A stretch of 10,517 bases of DNA from positions 1 to 10,517 of the forward strand of contig JBFWOQ010000060.1 of assembly GCA_050250395.1 (NCBI GenBank), written 5' to 3'. The notes beneath the pieces were generated by a model that made no database searches, was not told the DNA's origin, and saw nothing but the letters and a program-made list of their open reading frames with translations. The DNA is from JAGPUQ01 sp050250395 (lineage in GTDB: Bacteria; Pseudomonadota; Gammaproteobacteria; Pseudomonadales; Porticoccaceae). Every line of letters begins with the position of its first letter. Position 1 is the stretch's first letter. Below are positions 1-7,568 of the stretch, piece after piece. Position numbers and translations under genes: made by a program.

Positions 1-1
1 G

Positions 2-124
2 TCCGAACGCCTCGACCTCTACGCCCGCATCCCGCACCACCCCTTCCCCGGCGGCCCCTGGCTACGCACCCCGGCCCTGGTCCTCGCCATGACCTGGTTC
101 CGCCTGATGGACCTCAGGCCCTGA
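2..124 (+). CDS. 3' end of an unidentified flanking gene (partial)
   Basis: An open frame enters from the left edge and ends at the TGA at 122-124, giving the last 40 residues of a protein that starts outside the window. The tail contains a proline/glycine-rich stretch (PHHPFPGGPW) followed by a hydrophobic segment with LALV-type residues and a Trp-Phe-Arg near the end. Codons have strong G/C preference in third position, as expected for a real gene. I do not recognise the family. It lies about 350 bp upstream of the cas region and probably belongs to the chromosomal flank rather than to the CRISPR system. Confidence 0.5.
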   Translation, partial: SERLDLYARIPHHPFPGGPWLRTPALVLAMTWFRLMDLRP

Positions 125-476
125 GCCGCAGCGACCGCATGGGCCGGCGCGGACATGGGGGAACCGCGATGCACGAGCCGTGGCAGCGACGAACACTTCA
201 CGACCGCCGACCTAAGCGCCGTTAGCCCGCCCGACTCACTGGAACCGTTCCAGGATTTTCGTTCATCCGACCCATCGCCGTCTCAATCCCTGCGACAGCG
301 ACCGCGCACACTCGTCCGAAATCCGTTCGGCGAAAAAACGCATGAAAAGAAAGTCTCCAGCGCGAGAGCCTTCCAGTTCGGGACAGGTCCTGCCAACAGC
401 CGGTTCGGTCTGGATAGACTCGCTCGCAGTGTCGAAACTTCGCGATCGTCGCCGTCCCGGCGACGGTGACAAACCA
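125..476. other. Intergenic region upstream of the cas operon
   Basis: This stretch of about 350 bases separates the flanking gene from the first cas-like frame. I see no convincing gene: the open frames have no recognisable motif and no good ribosome binding site. The operon promoter should lie here, but no clear -35/-10 pair stands out. A weak TAGACT at 415-420 has no acceptable -35 box. A short dyad at 316-330 (CCGAA/TTCGG) is not followed by a T tract and is not a convincing terminator. Confidence 0.5.
447..465. repeat. Short inverted repeat before the first cas frame
   Basis: CGTCGCC (447-453) and GGCGACG (459-465) form a perfect 7-bp stem with a 5-base loop, ending 11 bases before the ATG at 477 and overlapping its putative ribosome binding site (GGTGA, 465-469). 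It could be an operator or an mRNA hairpin limiting initiation. In GC-rich DNA a 7-bp dyad can also arise by chance. Confidence 0.25.
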
Positions 477-920
477 ATGTCAGAACCAGACAACTTCAAA
501 GCGTTGCTCGCCCACGTGGCCGCCGATGCCGGCGGCCGGTGGCGCTGTCATAGTCTGACCGAACATCTCCATGCGGTCGCCGCACTGGCTGGCGAATTTG
601 CGCGGGCGTTCGGAGCGCGCGATCTGGCCGAGCCTGCTGGCCGTTGGCACGACCTCGGCAAGCACAGCGCCGCCTTCCAGGAATACATTCGCACTGCTTC
701 GGTTTTCGAGCGCGCCAATGCCCATGTAGAGGGCAGATCGGGGCGGGTCAATCATTCCAGTGCCGGCGCTCTGCACGCCGTCGCCAAACCCGCCCCAAAG
801 GGAAAGATGCTGGCGCAACTCATAATGTCCGGCCATGCTGGATTGTATGATCGCAACAGGAGTGGCACTCGGGCCTTCGCTGGACGCAGGGAGAACAGGT
901 GCGAATTATGCCCAAGTTAG
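477..920 (+). pseudogene. Truncated Cas3-type HD nuclease fragment
   Basis: The ATG at 477 (GGTGA at 465-469 as ribosome binding site) opens a 147-residue frame. Its body matches the N-terminal HD domain of Cas3: His30 in HSLTEH, His58-Asp59 in WHDLGK with Lys62, His93 in NHSSAG, and SGHAGLYD near residue 120. The WHDLGK block matches the intact Cas3 downstream at 10 of 15 positions, and His30, His58, Asp59 and Lys62 have the same numbers in both proteins when Cas3 is read from its GTG. Elsewhere similarity is lower, so this is a diverged homologue and not a recent copy. The usual HH pair is GH here (Gly119-His120), so one expected metal ligand is missing. After SGHAGLYD the homology stops in an unrelated basic tail, and the rest of the HD domain and the whole helicase are absent. 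The frame overlaps the cas3 start by 22 bases. It is most likely a relic of an older cas3. A short expressed HD protein is possible but unlikely to be a working nuclease. Confidence 0.75.
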
Positions 921-3424
921 AAGCCAAGCCTACCCATATCGCTCACGTAAGAGGTGGCAGTGACCCTTACCAGTCGCTGGAATCTCACCTGCTGGGTGTC
1001 GCCAGTCTTTGCGCCGAATTTGCGGCCAAACTGGGGATGTCCGCTCAGGGCGAATTGATCGGTCTGATCCACGATCTCGGCAAGTACAGTGCATCTTTTC
1101 AGGCGTATCTACAGTCCGCGACCGGATTACTCAACCAGGACGAAGACGAGGACTATGTCGATGCAGTCAGTCTCAAGGGCAAGATCGACCACTCCACAAG
1201 TGGTGCGCAGCTTATCTGGCAGACGCTGACGAATGAAGGGCCGGCCGGAACGCTCGCGGCCCAGATTCTGTCTCTGTGTGTCGCATCGCACCACTCGGGG
1301 CTGATTGATTGTCTGGCAATGTCGGCAGGCCAGTCAGCGCAAGACACATTCTCCAAACGGATGCGCAAAGCGGACGAGCGAACTTGCCTGAACGAAGTGT
1401 TGGAAAAAGCCGACGCCGAACTGCTCGCGCGCGCCCGAGCATTGATGGCGAATCCAGAGACAACGCTGGCGTTCCGCTCTTGGGTGAGCCAAATTCTGGA
1501 GAAAGCGCCCGGCACGACGCCGCAGGAAAAAGCCGCAAGCCCGGCCAGTGCGCAACAGATCGGTTTGCTGGTGCGCGCTCTTTTCAGTTGCCTCATCGAC
1601 GCAGATCGCGTCGACACCGCTGACTTCGAGCATCCGGGTCGGGCACGTAGACGGCTACGCGGTAACTATCCAGCCTGGCAAACGCTGATCGAGCGTCTCG
1701 AACGCAAATTGACGGAATTCACTCCCCGTTATCCCGTTGACCATCTGCGTGCAGACATTTCGCGTCATTGCCTGGATGCCGCGCATCGCGAATGCGGCAT
1801 CTACACGCTTACCGTGCCGACCGGCGGCGGGAAGACATTGGCAAGTTTGCGGTTCGCAATGCACCATGCCCGCGAACATAATTTGGATAGAGTGATCTAC
1901 TTTATCCCCTACACGTCGATCATCGACCAGAACGCGCAAGTCGTTCGCCAGATTCTGGAGCCGGTGGGTGTCGAATCCGGTAGCGTGGTGCTGGAGCACC
2001 ACTCCAACCTCACGCCGGAAGCGCAAGGCTGGCGCAGCAAGATACTCTCCGAGAACTGGGATGCACCGGTGGTCTACACCACCACCGTGCAGTTGCTGGA
2101 AACGTTGTTTGGTGCGGGCACGCGCGGCGCCCGGCGTATGCATCAACTCGCGCGCGCCGTGCTGATCTTCGACGAAATCCAGAGCTTGCCGGTCAATTGC
2201 GTACATCTTTTCAACAACGCGATGAACTTTCTGGCCGACCACTGCGGCAGCACAGTCGTGCTATGCACCGCTACCCAACCGCTGCTCGACCAAGTGGAGG
2301 CAAGCAAGGGCGCAATCCGCATACTCTCTGGCCGCGAGCTCATGCCAGACACGCATCGGTTGTTCGACGATCTCAATCGCGTGGAAGTGTTCAACCTGTG
2401 CAAACCCGGCGGGTGGTCGCAAGACGAAATCGTCGCTCTGTCACGCGAGCAAATCAGCGATTCGGGGAGTTGCCTGGTCATCGTCAACACCAAAAAGGCT
2501 GCGCAGGCGCTCTACCGTTTGTGCCAGGGCGACACTCAAACCGGTATTTTCCACCTCAGTACCAACATGTGCCCGGCGCATCGCAAGCTCATTCTTGATA
2601 CGGTGCGAGCCCGCCTCGATGAAGGGCTGCCGACGTTATGTTTTAGCACACAGTTGATCGAGGCCGGTGTGGATGTCGATTTCGGTGCAGTCATTCGCTA
2701 CGCGGCCGGACTCGACTCCATCGCGCAGGCCGGCGGGCGCTGCAACCGCAATGGCAGGCGTACGCACGGGAAAGTACTGGTCGTCAATCCGCGGCCCGAG
2801 GATGAAAATCTTGATTCGTTGCACGATATCCGCATCGGCCGCGACATCGCTGCACGCGTACTCGACGACTTTGCCGAATCTCCTAAGCGCTATGCCAATA
2901 ACCTGCTCGGCCCAGAAGCGATGAACTGGTACTACAAGAATTATTTCTTCGCCCGTAGCAACGAGATGGGCTATCCGCTTCCTCGCGGCGAGCTGGGACG
3001 CGAAGACAGTCTGCTCAACCTGCTGGGCCACAACGCGCAGGCAGTTAAAGACTATGCGCGCGAGCACGGTAAAGGTCCTGGGATACCGCTTCGGCAATCG
3101 TTCATGTCAGCCGCCAAAGCCTTCAAAGCGATCGACACACCGGCGCGCGGCATCATCGTTCCGCACGGAGAGGAAGGCAGCGCGCTCATTGCCGACTTGT
3201 GCGCGCAATATTTGCCCGATCAGGCCTTCGAGCTTTTGCGCCGCGCGCAGCAATATAGCGTTAACGTCATGCCGTGGCTTCTGGAAAAGCTACGGACAGC
3301 GCGTGTGGTGCAGGAAATCCATATCGGTTGCGGCATTTTTTTTCTCGCCGATCCGCGCTACTACAGTGAGGAGTACGGTTTGTCTGATACCCCTGAGGGT
3401 TTGATGGAGAATTTGCATGGCTAA
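899..3424 (+). CDS. cas3: Cas3 HD nuclease-helicase (type I-C)
   Basis: This is the effector nuclease-helicase that Cascade recruits to a bound target, where it nicks and processively degrades DNA. The 841-residue protein has both halves fused. The HD nuclease has His30, His58-Asp59 (IHDLGK), Asp97-His98 (DHST) and His131-His132 (SHHSGL). The superfamily 2 helicase has Walker A PTGGGKT at 307-313, DEIQ-type Walker B Asp425-Glu426, the motif III equivalent CTATQ at 456-460, motif V STQLIEAGVDVDF from 583, and motif VI QAGGRCNRNGR at 610-620. All key residues are present, so it looks active. The GTG at 899 has AGGGAG at 888-893 with a 5-base gap and is taken as the start; the ATG at 908, three codons in, is an alternative. 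It is the first intact gene of the operon and overlaps cas5c by 8 bases. Confidence 0.96.
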   Translation: MRIMPKLEAKPTHIAHVRGGSDPYQSLESHLLGVASLCAEFAAKLGMSAQGELIGLIHDLGKYSASFQAYLQSATGLLNQDEDEDYVDAVSLKGKIDHSTSGAQLIWQTLTNEGPAGTLAAQILSLCVASHHSGLIDCLAMSAGQSAQDTFSKRMRKADERTCLNEVLEKADAELLARARALMANPETTLAFRSWVSQILEKAPGTTPQEKAASPASAQQIGLLVRALFSCLIDADRVDTADFEHPGRARRRLRGNYPAWQTLIERLERKLTEFTPRYPVDHLRADISRHCLDAAHRECGIYTLTVPTGGGKTLASLRFAMHHAREHNLDRVIYFIPYTSIIDQNAQVVRQILEPVGVESGSVVLEHHSNLTPEAQGWRSKILSENWDAPVVYTTTVQLLETLFGAGTRGARRMHQLARAVLIFDEIQSLPVNCVHLFNNAMNFLADHCGSTVVLCTATQPLLDQVEASKGAIRILSGRELMPDTHRLFDDLNRVEVFNLCKPGGWSQDEIVALSREQISDSGSCLVIVNTKKAAQALYRLCQGDTQTGIFHLSTNMCPAHRKLILDTVRARLDEGLPTLCFSTQLIEAGVDVDFGAVIRYAAGLDSIAQAGGRCNRNGRRTHGKVLVVNPRPEDENLDSLHDIRIGRDIAARVLDDFAESPKRYANNLLGPEAMNWYYKNYFFARSNEMGYPLPRGELGREDSLLNLLGHNAQAVKDYAREHGKGPGIPLRQSFMSAAKAFKAIDTPARGIIVPHGEEGSALIADLCAQYLPDQAFELLRRAQQYSVNVMPWLLEKLRTARVVQEIHIGCGIFFLADPRYYSEEYGLSDTPEGLMENLHG

Positions 3425-4139
3425 TCGAAACAGCATTGAATTCAAAGTGAGCGCGCGTCACGCGCTGTTCACCGATCCGCTGACTCGAATCGGTGGCGAG
3501 AAATGCTCCTATCACCTGCCGACGTACGAGGCGCTCAAGGGCATTGCCAAGTCGATTTACTGGAAGCCGACCCTGGTCTGGGTGATCGACGAAGTCCGCG
3601 TGATGAAGGCCATCCGCACCCAGACCAAGGGCACCAAGCCATTGGGCTACGGCGGCGGGAACACGTTGGCGATTTACACCTTTCTGTCTGACGTGGAATA
3701 CCAAGTGCGAGCGCATTTTGAGTGGAACCTGCATCAACCAAGGCTCGAATCCGACCGCATTGAAGGCAAACACTACGCCGTCGCCCGGCGCATGCTCGAA
3801 CTGGGCGGGCGTCAGGACATATTTCTCGGCACCCGCGACTGCCAAGGCTACGTTGAAGCGTGCGATTGCGGCAGTGGCAGCGGCGCTTACGACGATCTCG
3901 ACGAACTCGCCTACGGCCTGACTTTCCACGGATTCGACTACCCCGACGAAACCGGCAAGTCGGAACTAAAGGCGCGCTTCTGGCGACCCGTCATGCGTCA
4001 GGGTCGCATCGTGTTCCCACGCCCGGACGTGGGCGAACCGCACATAGTCCGCAAGTTCGTCCGTGTCATGCACGGCAAGCAGTTCGGCAAAGGCAGCGTG
4101 CGCGAAGTCGAGCACGAAGCCACCGATTTGGGGGTGTGA
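3417..4139 (+). CDS. cas5c: Cas5c (Cas5d) crRNA-processing endoribonuclease and Cascade subunit
   Basis: In type I-C systems Cas5c replaces Cas6: it cuts pre-crRNA at the 3' base of the repeat hairpin and stays bound to the 5' handle in Cascade. The 240-residue protein has the family's N-terminal FKVSARHALFTDP block, the GGEKCSYHLPTYEALKGI segment and the IYWKP motif. The catalytic triad reported for Bacillus halodurans Cas5d (Tyr46, Lys116, His117) appears here as Tyr48, Lys118 and His119, in EGKHYAV, with the same spacing shifted by two. The glycine-rich YGGGNTLAIYTFL segment is also typical. The ATG overlaps the end of cas3 by 8 bases, with GGAG at 3405-3408, so translation is probably coupled. 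No cas6 is visible in the window, which fits this role. Confidence 0.96.
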   Translation: MANRNSIEFKVSARHALFTDPLTRIGGEKCSYHLPTYEALKGIAKSIYWKPTLVWVIDEVRVMKAIRTQTKGTKPLGYGGGNTLAIYTFLSDVEYQVRAHFEWNLHQPRLESDRIEGKHYAVARRMLELGGRQDIFLGTRDCQGYVEACDCGSGSGAYDDLDELAYGLTFHGFDYPDETGKSELKARFWRPVMRQGRIVFPRPDVGEPHIVRKFVRVMHGKQFGKGSVREVEHEATDLGV

Positions 4140-4140
4140 G

Positions 4141-6090
4141 ATGAGTTGGATTCAGAAGCTCTACGAAACCTATGAGCAATGCCAGGGGCATGAACCGGAA
4201 GGCTCGGAGCCCCTGTTGCCGATCAGCCACGCTTACCAGCAGGCGCATGTGGAGGTCACGCTGGATGTGCAGGGTCACTTCAAATCTGCGCAGTTCATCG
4301 GCAAACAAGAAACCATCATCCCCGCGACCGAGGAGTCGGCGGGCAGAACCAACACCTGTGCACCACACCCGCTTTGCGACAAGGTTCAATACTGCGCGGC
4401 TGACTATTTCGAACATGGGGGGAAGAAAGCACCCTTCTACAACGATTACAAAAACAAAAAGGGAGATGTGGCCACTGGATACGAGACGCTTTTGTCGGCT
4501 TGGTGTAGTTCACCACACCGCCACCCCAAGGCGGATGCTGTTCTGGCCTATGTGCGCAAAGGCCAACTGGTGGCCGATCTGGTGCGGGAAAAAATTCTTC
4601 ATGTCGGCGGGGATGGGAAACTGCTCGGTGGCTGGGCGGACGATTCGCCCACGCCGGAAGTGTTCAAGATTCTCACCCCGGACGCCAAGACGAAGCAGCG
4701 CGATCAAGGCAATGTGTTCATCCGCTGGCACGTTCGCGAGCCCGGCAACCCATGTACCGCTGTCTGGGAAGACAAGACGCTGCAAGCGGCATGGGCCGCT
4801 TACGACGCCAGCAGTAAAGCTGTGCAGGGCGTGTGTCTCGTGACCGGCGACGCCCATGCCAATCTGGCACTCAGCCACCCGAAGCGTATCCGCCACGCTG
4901 GGGATGGGGCCAAACTCATCAGTGCCAACGATGGCTCCGGCTATACCTTTCGCGGCCGGTTCACCGACGATACGGGTCAGCAAGCCTGCGGTGTTGGCTA
5001 CGAGGTCACCCAGAAAGCCCACAATGCTTTGCGCTGGTTGATCCAGCGTCAGAGCTACCGCAACGACGATCAGGTTATCGTCAGTTGGGCAGTTGGTGGT
5101 GCAGAGATTCCCGACCCATTCGGCGATTCCTACATGCTCACCCTGGCTGGCGCGGACGTTGATTCAGAGGCGGCGGCTTCGCCAATCGATCAAGACGCCG
5201 GGCAAGCATTCGCCAATCGGCTCGCACTGCGTATGAAGGGTTACCACTCCAGGCTCGGCGCGAGTGAGGAGATCGTGGTCATGGGGCTGGATTCCGCCAC
5301 GTCAGGTCGCATGGCGATTACCTATTACCGCGAGCTGACCGGCTCGGAGTTCCTGCAACGCATCGAATGTTGGCACACCGAGCACGCATGGCAGCAGAAC
5401 TACAGCAAGGACAAGAAGTTCGTCGGTGCGCCCGCACCACGCGAGATCGCCGAAGCCGTCTATGGCCGCCGCCTGGATGACAAGCTTAAGAAAGCCACTG
5501 TCGAGCGACTATTGCCCTGCATCGTTGACGGCCAGCCAGTGCCGCGAGACTTGATTGAATCCGCAGTGCGCCGTACCAGCAACCGCACAGGGATGGAACG
5601 CTGGGAATGGGAAAAGACCCTGGGAATCGCCTGCGCCCTCTATCGGGGTGCGTTCAGAAAAGAGGAGTACAAAATGAGCTTGGAAACCGACCGGCACAGC
5701 CGGGATTACCTGTTTGGTCGATTGCTGGCGATTGCCGAACACATCGAAAGCCGCGCGTTGTATGTGGCAGGTGAAAAGCGTGACACCACTGCTTCCAAGT
5801 TGATGCAGCGATTCGCCGACCGGCCTGCGAGCACGTGGCGAATTATCGAACCTGCACTCAAACCCTACATCTCCCGACTGCGAGCAAAACGCACCGGATT
5901 CATGTTCGAGATGGACAAGCTGCTGGATGAAATCATCCCTGCTTTCATCGGTGACGACTTTCTCGACGACAGAAAACTCTCTGGTGAGTTTCTACTCGGT
6001 TACCATTGCCAGAGACAAGCACTGAGTCCACCCAAGAAAGAAGATGACACGGCCACCGCTGAGACGGATTCTGAAACCATTTCCGCATGA
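4141..6090 (+). CDS. cas8c: Cas8c (Csd1) large subunit of type I-C Cascade
   Basis: Cas8c recognises the PAM and helps open the target duplex in type I-C Cascade. The ATG at 4141 follows the cas5c stop by one base and has a G-rich ribosome site (GGGG at 4131-4134). It gives 649 residues, around the upper end of what is usual for Csd1. The N-terminus MSWIQKLYETYEQ resembles Csd1 starts. Later blocks typical of the family are the CAADYFEHGGKKAPFYNDY region, CLVTGDAHANLALSHPK, and the segment around VVMGLDSATSGRMAITYYREL. The frame could be extended upstream into cas5c, but that would lose the canonical N-terminus. The C-terminal 138 residues are probably also made as a separate protein, Cas11c. 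Confidence 0.95.
   Translation: MSWIQKLYETYEQCQGHEPEGSEPLLPISHAYQQAHVEVTLDVQGHFKSAQFIGKQETIIPATEESAGRTNTCAPHPLCDKVQYCAADYFEHGGKKAPFYNDYKNKKGDVATGYETLLSAWCSSPHRHPKADAVLAYVRKGQLVADLVREKILHVGGDGKLLGGWADDSPTPEVFKILTPDAKTKQRDQGNVFIRWHVREPGNPCTAVWEDKTLQAAWAAYDASSKAVQGVCLVTGDAHANLALSHPKRIRHAGDGAKLISANDGSGYTFRGRFTDDTGQQACGVGYEVTQKAHNALRWLIQRQSYRNDDQVIVSWAVGGAEIPDPFGDSYMLTLAGADVDSEAAASPIDQDAGQAFANRLALRMKGYHSRLGASEEIVVMGLDSATSGRMAITYYRELTGSEFLQRIECWHTEHAWQQNYSKDKKFVGAPAPREIAEAVYGRRLDDKLKKATVERLLPCIVDGQPVPRDLIESAVRRTSNRTGMERWEWEKTLGIACALYRGAFRKEEYKMSLETDRHSRDYLFGRLLAIAEHIESRALYVAGEKRDTTASKLMQRFADRPASTWRIIEPALKPYISRLRAKRTGFMFEMDKLLDEIIPAFIGDDFLDDRKLSGEFLLGYHCQRQALSPPKKEDDTATAETDSETISA
5661..5667 (+). promoter_or_regulatory. 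Internal ribosome binding site within cas8c
   Basis: AGAGGAG lies 6 bases before an in-frame ATG at 5674-5676 (codon 512 of cas8c). The match and spacing are as good as or better than those of the annotated starts in this operon. That is notable inside a coding sequence, where nothing else requires it. Confidence 0.75.
5674..6090 (+). CDS. cas11c: Cas11c small subunit from an internal start in cas8c
   Basis: Type I-C loci have no separate small-subunit gene. Work on type I-C (McBride and colleagues, 2020) showed that Cas11c is translated from an internal site near the 3' end of cas8c and forms the belly of Cascade. Here the ATG at codon 512 follows AGAGGAG by 6 bases, giving a 138-residue protein that begins MSLETDRHSRDYLFGRLLAI and is rich in predicted helix. 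That agrees with a helical small subunit of roughly 120-140 residues. It shares its frame and stop with cas8c. The assignment rests on position, ribosome site and family knowledge; translation itself cannot be seen in the sequence. Confidence 0.8.
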   Translation: MSLETDRHSRDYLFGRLLAIAEHIESRALYVAGEKRDTTASKLMQRFADRPASTWRIIEPALKPYISRLRAKRTGFMFEMDKLLDEIIPAFIGDDFLDDRKLSGEFLLGYHCQRQALSPPKKEDDTATAETDSETISA

Positions 6091-6095
6091 ACCAC

Positions 6096-6100
6096 GAGGA
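6096..6100 (+). promoter_or_regulatory. Ribosome binding site deciding the cas7c start
   Basis: GAGGA lies 7 bases before the ATG at 6108. The alternative ATG at 6087, which overlaps the cas8c stop as ATGA, has no purine-rich site in front of it. The site therefore favours 6108 and a protein beginning MPTLQNKIDFAVIFRV. Confidence 0.65.
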
Positions 6101-6107
6101 CGCCAAC

Positions 6108-6992
6108 ATGCCCACTTTGCAAAACAAAATCGATTTCGCCGTGATCTTCCGAGTCGCCAACGCCAATCCCAACGGCGATCCGCTCAACGGCAATCGCCCG
6201 CGCACTGACTACGCGAACTACGGCGAGATGAGCGATGTGTCGATCAAGCGCAAAATCCGCGACCGCCTGCTCGAGCGTTGGATCGACAACGGCAAGAATG
6301 ACGACGGCAACATGATTTTCGTGCAGTCCGATGACCGCAAGGCCGACGACGCCAAGAGTTTGCGCGCGCGTGCCGAGGCAGGCCTTGGTAAAGAGCTGGG
6401 GTCGGATAAGACGGCTGAACTCGCCTGCAAAAAATGGCTCGATGTGCGTGCTTTCGGCCAGCTCTTCGCACTCAAGAGCAACAAGAAGGCGGGAAAGAAA
6501 AATGAGGATGGCTCGGACGCAGAGGGTGATACCGGCGTCTCCATCGGTATACGAGGCCCCGTTTCGGTGCAGTCGGCGTTCAGCGTCGAACCCATCGACG
6601 TGACCAGCCTACAAATCACCAAGAGTGTGAGCGGAGAAGGTGACGGCAGTAAACGTAGCGCCGACACGATGGGGATGAAACATCGCGTCGATCATGGAAT
6701 CTACGTCTTCTACGGCAGCATGAATCCGCAACTCGCCGAGAGAACCGGTTTCAGCGACGATGACGCGAAAGCGATCAAGGCGGTGCTTCCCCGATTGTTC
6801 GAGAACGACGAAGCGGCGGCCCGCCCCGCTGGCAGCATGGAAGTGTTGAAGGTGGTCTGGTGGCAACACAACAGCAGGGCGGGTCAGCATTCATCTGCGA
6901 AGGTCCATCGCACGCTCACCGTGAATGCCGATGGTAGCTACGTGCTGAATAATCTTGACGATCTGAGCCCGGAGGAAGTCGACGGGTTTTGA
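6108..6992 (+). CDS. cas7c: Cas7c (Csd2) crRNA-binding backbone subunit
   Basis: Cas7c polymerises along the spacer part of the crRNA to form the Cascade backbone. The protein has 294 residues, normal for Csd2. It begins with the diagnostic block FAVIFRVANANPNGDPLNGN (the start of an RRM-type fold), then a DVSIKRKIRDRLLERW helix. Further on come VRAFGQLFA and IGIRGPVSVQSAFS, and near the end a VVWWQHNSRAGQHSSAKVHR segment. Residues around 135-150 form a charged lysine/glutamate-rich loop (SNKKAGKKNEDGSDAEGD), plausibly a flexible insertion. The start at 6108 was chosen for its ribosome site; a start at 6087 would add seven residues and overlap the cas8c stop. It closes the interference module: the next + strand gene is over 700 bases away. 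Confidence 0.96.
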   Translation: MPTLQNKIDFAVIFRVANANPNGDPLNGNRPRTDYANYGEMSDVSIKRKIRDRLLERWIDNGKNDDGNMIFVQSDDRKADDAKSLRARAEAGLGKELGSDKTAELACKKWLDVRAFGQLFALKSNKKAGKKNEDGSDAEGDTGVSIGIRGPVSVQSAFSVEPIDVTSLQITKSVSGEGDGSKRSADTMGMKHRVDHGIYVFYGSMNPQLAERTGFSDDDAKAIKAVLPRLFENDEAAARPAGSMEVLKVVWWQHNSRAGQHSSAKVHRTLTVNADGSYVLNNLDDLSPEEVDGF

Positions 6993-6995
6993 TAT

Positions 6996-7285
6996 CTACC
7001 GCCGCTCATCCAAATTTGCGGGGCAATGGCGGTGGGCGATTGCAAGCACCCTCATTGCCTCGCCCCGGATGCGATAAATCACGGTATTGGGGAAGTGGCG
7101 AGCCTGCAGTCGACGCGCACTTCCCGTAGATGGCGATTCCGGGCCGGGGAGTTCCTGGACCAGTCGCAAGCCGCACTAGATTTCACTTTTGAAAGTTTTC
7201 GCCCGGCCTGCACCTGCCTTATTCGCGTGCCAGCGCGTTGCCTCGACCAATTCCATCTGCGCGAAAAGTTGAAACTTACGCGCAA
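6996..7285 (-). pseudogene. Decayed ParE/RelE-type toxin
   Basis: Read on the - strand from TTG at 7285, the sequence starts RVSFNF, which resembles toxin N-termini of the plasmid-stabilisation (ParE/RelE, PF05016-like) family. After a frameshift near 7257-7270 it continues MELVEATRWHANKAGAGRAK, then meets an in-frame TAG at 7176-7178. It then reads on as CGLRLVQELPGPESPSTGSA and HFPNTVIYRIRGEAMRVLAI, ending with TAG at 6996-6998. The E-ATRW, LPGPES/G-ARRL, FPNTVIYRI and MRVLAIAH blocks are hallmarks of this toxin family, so the identity is fairly sure although no intact frame remains. Such toxins are mRNA interferases or gyrase poisons; this copy is dead. It overlaps the antitoxin relic, as in intact pairs, and its end lies 3 bases past the cas7c stop on the opposite strand. 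Confidence 0.78.
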
Positions 7286-7540
7286 CGCTTGCCCACCTTC
7301 GCGATTATCTCGTCGACTTCCCTGAACAACTCTTCCGCGAGAATCCATTGCGTCCGCCCTGCATCCATGTTAACCACCCGTCGCGCGATTTCTTCGTCCC
7401 AGGCTTGCGCGATGGCTGCGGGCGAGTCTTCGGCCGGGCCGTCGAGGCTCACGAACAGGCGGTGCGCGAGTTCACTGCGTTTGCGCGGCGTGAGTTGCAG
7501 CGCCTGCGCTTCGATCGACCTCTGCCAGGGTGGTCGCCAT
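7276..7540 (-). pseudogene. Frameshifted antitoxin of the addiction-module family
   Basis: On the - strand the ATG at 7540-7538, with GGGAG 6 bases before it, begins MATTLAEV. That fits the short antitoxins paired with ParE/RelE-type toxins (TIGR02574 / PF09720-like). The frame shifts near 7516-7520, where about four extra bases (around GATCGACC on the + strand) appear to have been inserted. The other frame then continues IEAQALQLTPRKRSELAHRL, VSLDGPAE, AIAQAWDEEIARRV, TQWILAEELFREVDEI and IIAKVGKRCA to TAA at 7278-7276. These blocks (LTP..R.ELAHRL, AW.EEI.RR, I.AEE.F.E) are typical of the family. The frameshift should abolish a normal product, consistent with loss of the toxin next to it. 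Confidence 0.75.
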
Positions 7541-7546
7541 GATTCG

Positions 7547-7568
7547 CTCCCAAGCGGTTGTTTGGGAG
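7547..7568. promoter_or_regulatory. Candidate operator: perfect 7-bp inverted repeat
   Basis: CTCCCAA (7547-7553) and TTGGGAG (7562-7568) are perfect inverted arms around an 8-base centre. The site lies just upstream of the relic antitoxin's start and includes its ribosome binding site on the - strand. Toxin-antitoxin operons usually repress themselves through such palindromes. It is the likely operator of the dead pair and also sits in the divergent interval leading to hicB. Confidence 0.4.

Noticed and set aside
316..330. CCGAA/TTCGG hairpin as a terminator of the upstream flanking gene.
   Set aside because: The stem is only 5 bp, it is followed by A residues rather than T on the + strand, and it lies almost 200 bases past the stop.
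155..469. A 104-codon + strand frame upstream of the HD fragment as a gene.
   Set aside because: Composition is Ser/Arg-rich, no ribosome binding site or motif is visible, and it overlaps the likely operon promoter region.
7269..7275. TTGAAAC near the start of the relic toxin, matching the last 7 bases of the CRISPR repeat; considered as a degenerate repeat or crRNA-like regulatory RNA.
   Set aside because: Only these 7 bases match, the hairpin part is absent, and a 7-base match is expected by chance in 10 kb. The bases also encode part of the toxin N-terminus.
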